A stretch of DNA of 41,820 bases from a virus. The notes under the pieces are model-generated. The model made no database searches. It was not told where the DNA came from and was given only the letters and a program-made list of their open reading frames with translations. The DNA is taken from positions 1 through 41,820 of IMG/VR virus record IMGVR_UViG_3300037132_000361. One strand, written 5' to 3'. Shown here piece by piece: positions 37,808 through 41,820 of this stretch. Numbering within the stretch: position 1 is the first letter of the stretch; every line of letters starts with the position of its first letter. A program made the translations under genes and the position numbers.

Positions 37808-38091
37808 GTCCGGCGCAACGTAATGAACTTCGCGCCACCGCGGGCGCGGGTGGCGGGGGTGGAGTGCGTGACGTAGAGGTCGGCCGGCCCGTGGGTGTGC
37901 CGGTGCTCGAATGGCGCCGTGATGCGCGCGACGTCGGCGAGCTGCGGGCCATCCTGCCAGGCGACGGTGATGGTGTCGCCGCCGGCGAACTCGTCTATCT
38001 CGATCTTGAACGCTGTCCCCATAAACTTTTTTCCCAACTCGCGCCTGATGGCTTCCGCCGCCCGGCGCGCACTGCTACACTCGCTCCGCAT
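37804..38091 (-). CDS. LPD29-like domain protein
   Basis: A 95-aa protein from ATG 38091, 7 nt after AAGGAG. The body AAEAIRRELGKKFMGTAFKI, then DEFAGGDTITVAWQDGP and VARITAPF, matches LPD29, a domain found on large polyvalent proteins of phages and mobile elements. Here it stands alone. Its biochemical role is unknown. Coupling to terminase small subunit (ATGA) suggests packaging or replication association. Confidence 0.65.
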   Translation of the reverse strand: MRSECSSARRAAEAIRRELGKKFMGTAFKIEIDEFAGGDTITVAWQDGPQLADVARITAPFEHRHTHGPADLYVTHSTPATRARGGAKFITLRRT

Positions 38092-38119
38092 AGCAACACT
38101 CCTTCCAAGTGCTGTTGCT

Positions 38120-38165
38120 GTGCCGCTCCGGCGGTGCTGAAACACCGCCGGGGCACCTTTTATTT
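38120..38165 (+). terminator. Terminator-like hairpin in plus orientation
   Basis: CCGGCGGTG-CTGAAA-CACCGCCGG (38128-38151), extended by GTGCC/GGCAC with a 3-nt bulge, is followed on the plus strand by CTTTTATTTTC. All neighbouring genes are on the minus strand, so as a terminator it would only stop an antisense transcript; on the sense strand it is a strong hairpin between the ASCH and LPD29-like genes without a T-tract. Confidence 0.6.
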
Positions 38166-38522
38166 TCAAACGGTCACATCGAAAAACCCCAACCGGCCCG
38201 GACACTGCACCAGAAGCAACGGGCAAGGATTCACCAACACAAAGCCGTAAGGCCCGCTGAACCAGCGCGAGGGATGCGCGGTGACACAATCCACCAGCGT
38301 CGCGCGCCCCACGATGCCGCCGGTCGGCAGATTCCACCAGTTTGGCAAGGCGATTTCCGGGAAGTTCTGTTTGACCCAGGCATAGCCCTCCCTGTCGATT
38401 TTCTTGCCAGCGTGAATCTGCAAGGCGCCCTGATAGGCGGTCGGCCAAGTTCTGTTTTCGACAGGCTTATAGCCGTGCACGATCAGCCAGGCCCAAGGCT
38501 GTTGGATACTGAGGGATTTCAT
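38166..38522 (-). CDS. ASCH-domain protein
   Basis: A 118-aa protein with the ASCH pattern: SIQQPWAWLIVHGYKPVENR followed by QIHAGKKI and GGIVGRATLVDCV. ASCH proteins resemble PUA-type RNA-binding domains and some bind modified nucleic acid or cleave modified cytidine derivatives. It starts at ATG 38522, overlapping the CmoA-like stop (ATGA), so it shares translation with that gene. Function in the phage is unknown, but the neighbourhood suggests nucleic-acid modification. Confidence 0.75.
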   Translation of the reverse strand: MKSLSIQQPWAWLIVHGYKPVENRTWPTAYQGALQIHAGKKIDREGYAWVKQNFPEIALPNWWNLPTGGIVGRATLVDCVTAHPSRWFSGPYGFVLVNPCPLLLVQCPGRLGFFDVTV

Positions 38523-39250
38523 TTTAGCGCCACCCAGCCGGCGAAGTTCATCCAGCGCCAGAAACAATCCACTTCCCGGAAGCCGGCCAGCCGAAGCAGG
38601 TCCTCGTTCCACTTGGCCGTCACCGGCACGAGCACGCCCTCGAGGGCGTGGCGCTTGCGCGTGATGTCGAGCGTGGAATAGCCGTTGCGGGCCTTCAGCG
38701 CGTAGTAGCGCGATACCATCAGCTCATCGAGGCCCGCGGCCGCGCCCATGATCTTTTCCACCACCACCAGCGCGCCGCCCGGCGTGATGGTTTGGTAAAT
38801 CTCCCGGACCAGTCGGAGGCGGTACTCGATGGGCACGAATTGCAGGGTGAGGATGGCTAGCGTCACGCTCGCGCGGAGCGGCAGCGGATAGGGCCGCCGC
38901 AAGTCGTGCTCCTCGATGCGAACGACGCCGGCGGCGATCTCCGCGGCGTAGCGCGCCCGGGCGGCGGCGAGCATGGGCCGGGAGATCTCCAGGCCGACGA
39001 GGCGGTTGCTGGTACCAAACCGCGCGACGAAGGGCGCCAGCGCGGAGCCGCGGCTGCAGCCGATGTCCACGATGTCGGTGTCTGGCTGCACGCGCGGCGC
39101 GGCGATCTCGAAGCACGCCTCGCGCATGGTGTCGAGGTGCGGGATGGACCGGCGCAGCATGTCGTCAAAACAATCCGTGACGCCGGCGTCGAAGGCCCAG
39201 CGGGATCCGGGACGATGGCCCACGCTGGTCTTGGGTTTCAGCTTGCCCAT
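38519..39250 (-). CDS. CmoA-like carboxy-SAM synthase homologue
   Basis: A 243-aa class I methyltransferase-fold protein, nearly the length of E. coli CmoA (about 247). SAM motif I is VDIGCSRGSA. Beyond the fold, the regions LTLQFVPIEYRLRLVREIYQ, TPGGALVVVEK, the block NGYSTLDITRKRHALEGV and the end FWRWMNFAGWVALK follow CmoA closely as I recall it. CmoA converts SAM and prephenate to carboxy-SAM, used by CmoB to modify tRNA U34. No CmoB is in this window. ATG 39250 has AAGGA at about 8 nt. Substrate is inferred from similarity; direct DNA or protein methylation is also possible. Confidence 0.7.
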   Translation of the reverse strand: MGKLKPKTSVGHRPGSRWAFDAGVTDCFDDMLRRSIPHLDTMREACFEIAAPRVQPDTDIVDIGCSRGSALAPFVARFGTSNRLVGLEISRPMLAAARARYAAEIAAGVVRIEEHDLRRPYPLPLRASVTLAILTLQFVPIEYRLRLVREIYQTITPGGALVVVEKIMGAAAGLDELMVSRYYALKARNGYSTLDITRKRHALEGVLVPVTAKWNEDLLRLAGFREVDCFWRWMNFAGWVALK

Positions 39251-39687
39251 GGTAGCGGTTCCTTTCGCGCGAGGAGGGCTTCGAGGTCCTGCACACTGCA
39301 CGAGCGCACGCCGCGCTTGGCGTACATCTCGCGAGTCAGCGGGTTGGATTCGATGGCGAAGTAGTTCGCCGGGTCTTTTCCGAACTGCGGGAAGAGGGTG
39401 TAGCGCAGCGTCCAATCCTTGAACGCCGGCGGACGCTGGCCGGACCCGTTGAAGAAACAGGCCTCCGGCTGCCAGTGGGTTTTGTTCCAGATGCTCCACT
39501 TCGTTTCTAACTCCCATTTCTGGGGCCGGGCGGTGATGAGCAGCACCTTCTCCGGTCGCAACAGATCCACCAGCCACTGGCGGTAGGTCTCGCGCTGGAT
39601 GTGCTGGAAGAAATGCCGGGTCGCCGGCAGCTCCGCGCCCTTGGCGACGTCGCAGAGCGTGTAGTTCAGGTCGAGCAGGATAATCAC
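39238..39687 (-). CDS. HAD-superfamily hydrolase-like protein
   Basis: A 149-aa compact HAD-fold protein. Motif I is DLNYT (nucleophile D6; the second acid is Asn8 where most members have Asp), motif II VLLITARP and a Lys-bearing region PQKWELETKW; the end YFAIESNPLTREMYAKRGV resembles motif IV region. HAD enzymes act on phosphate esters. ATGA overlap with the ParB-methyltransferase gene couples them. A dNMP or nucleotide phosphatase role in modified-base synthesis is possible but not shown. Confidence 0.65.
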   Translation of the reverse strand: MIILLDLNYTLCDVAKGAELPATRHFFQHIQRETYRQWLVDLLRPEKVLLITARPQKWELETKWSIWNKTHWQPEACFFNGSGQRPPAFKDWTLRYTLFPQFGKDPANYFAIESNPLTREMYAKRGVRSCSVQDLEALLARKEPLPWAS

Positions 39688-41228
39688 AGCGCCACCCCCA
39701 GCCGGGCCGAGAACGCGGCCAGAGCTTCCTTGACCAGGCCCAGGCGGCTGCCGTCCGGATAGGGCAGGTCAAATTCGAACTCCAGCGCGCGGCGCAGGGC
39801 GGCGCGGTCCACCGGCTTCGCCTGGGCGGCAATGGCTTCCACGTTGTTGCTGACTTCCCGGATGGTCACCGAGCCAAAGCACGTAGCGAACAGCGCCTTG
39901 AACTCGGCCGGCGTGTGGTACTTCTGGACCTTGGGCTTGGAGGAAAACTCGCCGAGCTTGATGCCGCGCTCGTATTCGAGCTTGAAGGCGATCGTGCGCA
40001 GGTTCTTCCGGTTCAGAAACTCCGCGCCCATCAGAGATTCCCAATCGGTCTGGTCGGTTGAGCTGGCGACGGCATAGACCTTGGTGGCCGGCTCGCAGAG
40101 GGCCGCGCAGATCTGGACGATGTTCAGGCGGTCATCGGCGAAGGGCACCGAGTTGAACACGGACGAAATAAAGACACTGGAAAACGCCAAGGGTGTGCTC
40201 ACGACGTCAAGAAAATCAGTGGCTAGTCGATGGCTTTCCGCTTTGTCGATTTCCTGGCGTTTCCCAATGCGGTAGGGCTCGAAGGGCAGGCAGGCGATGC
40301 CGGCACTGGCCAGTAGCTTCGTTTCATGCAGGTGGCCAGCCCCAAAATCAACGACGTTGTTCCCGTGCACCTTGATCCAGCGGGCCCGGCTGGCGGGCTT
40401 GCGGATGTCGAAGGTGTGGGCTGGCTTGGCGCCGATAACCGCGAACACGAAGCCGCGGCCGAGATAGCTCCGGACACGGCGCGCGCGCCGGAAGGAATTG
40501 TAGCGGAGCAGATCGCGGTAGCGCCGATGCAGGTCGAAATCCATCGAGAGCAGGTTCAGCATGGCGTCGGCGAGTTGCGCCTCGCGCGGTGTGATCGTCA
40601 CCACCTGCACGGTGGCCTGCTTGCGACTGGCGGCCACCTGCAGCCGGCCAATGCCGTTCACCACCCGGAGGTCCGGCGTGACGATGATCGGCATGATGAT
40701 GCCCTTGAGTTGCAACGTGCGCGAGACGTTGGCCGCGTATTGTTTCCAGCGTCCGGTGTTGGCCTTCAACAACGCTTCCACGGGAACTGTCAGGGGATGC
40801 ATGCACCGGATGGCTTCGTAATGGTTCTGAAACTTATCCGGGATCTGCTGGGCCAAGTGGTACACGTTGGCCCGGTTCAGCGCCTCGGTCAGATCGCGCG
40901 GTGTCTCCCACGGCTCCAGATCGTTGGTGCCCCGGTTGAAGACGATGTTGAGGGCCTTACGGTCCGGCATAGCCAAGGGCTTCGTGTAACACACTGGGAC
41001 TAACGCCAGACCCATGCGTTGGGCTACCAGGTGCCGTTGGTGCCCGCTCAGGATCTCCCCATCGGGCGTGGCGTAGATCGGTAGCAGGAAACCGAGCTTG
41101 CGCATGGAAAGTTCGATCAGGTCGAGCCGCACCGGATCGGTCAGGCGCGGATTATAGGCGCTCGGCTTCAGGTCGGCCGTGCGGACCAGAAAGACGTCAG
41201 TTGAAACCGAGGCGCTTTTTGATTTCAC
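39684..41228 (-). CDS. Double ParB-like protein fused to a methyltransferase fold
   Basis: A 514-aa protein. I chose GTG 41228 because AGGAGG lies 9 nt upstream and longer starts (ATG 41276, 41246 or 41237) overlap the preceding gene more. An N-terminal ParB-like domain (ADLKPSAYNPR, SGHQRHLVAQRMGL) is followed by a second one (LKGIIMPIIVTPDLRVVNG, GIGRLQVAAS). The C-terminal half has a SAM-type motif DFGAGH, an acidic position in PFEPYRI and VFISSVFNSVPFADDR, as in class I methyltransferases. The reaction is unknown; ParB domains here could bind nucleotides or DNA and steer methyl transfer. Confidence 0.7.
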   Translation of the reverse strand: MKSKSASVSTDVFLVRTADLKPSAYNPRLTDPVRLDLIELSMRKLGFLLPIYATPDGEILSGHQRHLVAQRMGLALVPVCYTKPLAMPDRKALNIVFNRGTNDLEPWETPRDLTEALNRANVYHLAQQIPDKFQNHYEAIRCMHPLTVPVEALLKANTGRWKQYAANVSRTLQLKGIIMPIIVTPDLRVVNGIGRLQVAASRKQATVQVVTITPREAQLADAMLNLLSMDFDLHRRYRDLLRYNSFRRARRVRSYLGRGFVFAVIGAKPAHTFDIRKPASRARWIKVHGNNVVDFGAGHLHETKLLASAGIACLPFEPYRIGKRQEIDKAESHRLATDFLDVVSTPLAFSSVFISSVFNSVPFADDRLNIVQICAALCEPATKVYAVASSTDQTDWESLMGAEFLNRKNLRTIAFKLEYERGIKLGEFSSKPKVQKYHTPAEFKALFATCFGSVTIREVSNNVEAIAAQAKPVDRAALRRALEFEFDLPYPDGSRLGLVKEALAAFSARLGVAL

Positions 41229-41820
41229 TGATGCCATCCTCCTCATCGAAACCGACTTTCTTCCGAAGCGCTTCAAGCCACCGCTCGTATTCCTTGCGCC
41301 GAATCACGAAGCGGAATGCCCCAATGGTCGCCTGCGTGTTGGCCGCTGGCCGACGATGCCCTTTTTCTTCTTCCTCGGCTTCGTCCCGGTCCACCAGATC
41401 GTTGAGCAGGCTGGCAATGGAAGGCGTGCTGCCGCCCAATTCCTTGGCCAGCTTGCCTAGCTTCTCTTGGTCGTACTCGGCCAAACCGACCAACGGATCC
41501 AAGCAGGCCAAGGCGGCGCGTTCTTCCGCCGGCGAGAGGTCCACCAGCTCGACCGGGAGCGTCTTTTGTTTCTGCCGGATGGCCAGGGCCACGCGGAGGT
41601 GACCGTCGATCAGCGTGCCGGTGCGTTTATTGATCGTCACAGAGCGAATGAAACCCACCTCTCCAATCGCCCCTGCCAGCGCGTCGCGCTGCTGGTCCGG
41701 GTGCGCCTTGTAGTTCGCCGGATTCGTCACGATCTCCAGCGGGTTCCAATCCTCGTGCCCGACGATACGGTTCTTCCAAGCCTTGTGTTCCTTGGCCTTG
41801 GTTGTCTGCTTTTTCTTCAC
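41197..41820 (-). CDS. ParB-like nuclease-domain protein (possibly partial)
   Basis: A 207-aa protein reading from a GTG at the right window edge; an upstream start outside the window cannot be excluded. It contains a ParB N-terminal domain: NPLEIVTNPANYKAHPDQQR, then IDGHLRVALAIRQKQ, and the acidic LSPAEERAALACLDPL typical of phage ParB-like proteins next to methyltransferases. A Glu/Lys linker and basic C-terminal region (FRFVIRRKEYERW) follow. The stop overlaps the downstream ParB-methyltransferase fusion, so these are translated as a pair. DNA modification rather than partition is the likely context. Confidence 0.75.
   Translation of the reverse strand: MKKKQTTKAKEHKAWKNRIVGHEDWNPLEIVTNPANYKAHPDQQRDALAGAIGEVGFIRSVTINKRTGTLIDGHLRVALAIRQKQKTLPVELVDLSPAEERAALACLDPLVGLAEYDQEKLGKLAKELGGSTPSIASLLNDLVDRDEAEEEEKGHRRPAANTQATIGAFRFVIRRKEYERWLEALRKKVGFDEEDGISEIKKRLGFN

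Noticed and set aside
1-41820. Insertion sequences, reverse transcriptase/DGR, toxin-antitoxin and restriction systems
   Set aside because: No transposase, reverse transcriptase, template/variable repeat pair or nuclease-methylase pair was recognised; the only methyltransferase-like proteins lack partner nucleases of the usual type.

Overview
The window is most of a GC-rich temperate tailed-phage genome (Caudoviricetes, siphovirus-like), probably integrated or carried as an integrated form. Nearly every gene lies on the minus strand. The left end is the 3' end of a tRNA gene that overlaps the stop codon of a large serine recombinase; the right end cuts through a ParB-like gene. The host looks Gram-negative: the phage encodes several Sec-signal and lipobox proteins and an Rz1-like lipoprotein. 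The Thr/Asn/Gly-rich secreted proteins recall the PVC superphylum (Kiritimatiellota/Verrucomicrobiota), but that is an impression and not a demonstrated assignment.

Layout, in transcription order from the right. 41.8-38.2 kb: an accessory nucleic-acid/SAM module (ParB-like protein, double-ParB protein fused to a methyltransferase fold, HAD hydrolase, CmoA-like carboxy-SAM synthase homologue, ASCH protein). 38.1-35.0 kb: LPD29-like protein and the small and large terminase subunits. 35.0-32.1 kb: zinc-ribbon proteins and a DNA repair set (VRR-NUC nuclease, MmcB-like nuclease, PolX-like nucleotidyltransferase). 32.0-27.1 kb: head genes in lambda order (gpW-like, portal, protease-scaffold with a nested scaffold start, decoration protein) but with a Mu gpT-like major capsid protein, closed by an intrinsic terminator. 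27.0-21.7 kb: head-tail and tail genes, including a tail assembly chaperone with a clear -1 frameshift and the tape measure. 21.6-19.4 kb: small basic protein, ATP-dependent DNA ligase and membrane proteins. 19.3-11.9 kb: tail tip and fibre-like genes, several with signal peptides, one with an uninterrupted collagen-like stretch. 11.9-8.7 kb: membrane proteins, an Rz1-like lipoprotein, a DUF1353 protein, a lipoprotein, a secreted PLD-family nuclease and a secreted papain-like protease, ending in a strong terminator.

8.5-7.8 kb is the regulatory switch: an XRE-type regulator (the only plus-strand gene) divergent from a ribbon-helix-helix protein, separated by a promoter and operator-like inverted repeats. 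7.5-0 kb is the early/lysogeny arm: SleB-like hydrolase, zinc-binding proteins, a ParB, a DNA methyltransferase-like protein lacking its catalytic motif, a putative replication initiator with an origin-like sequence in its linker, and the integrase.

The least explained signal is a 60-nt minus-strand element. Three copies (14284, 19334, 32039) directly abut start codons that lack Shine-Dalgarno sequences, and a fourth partial copy (30157) supplies the stop codon of the portal gene. A 23-bp core is identical in all four copies. It may be an RNA-level control or nut-like element, or a phage-specific mobile repeat.
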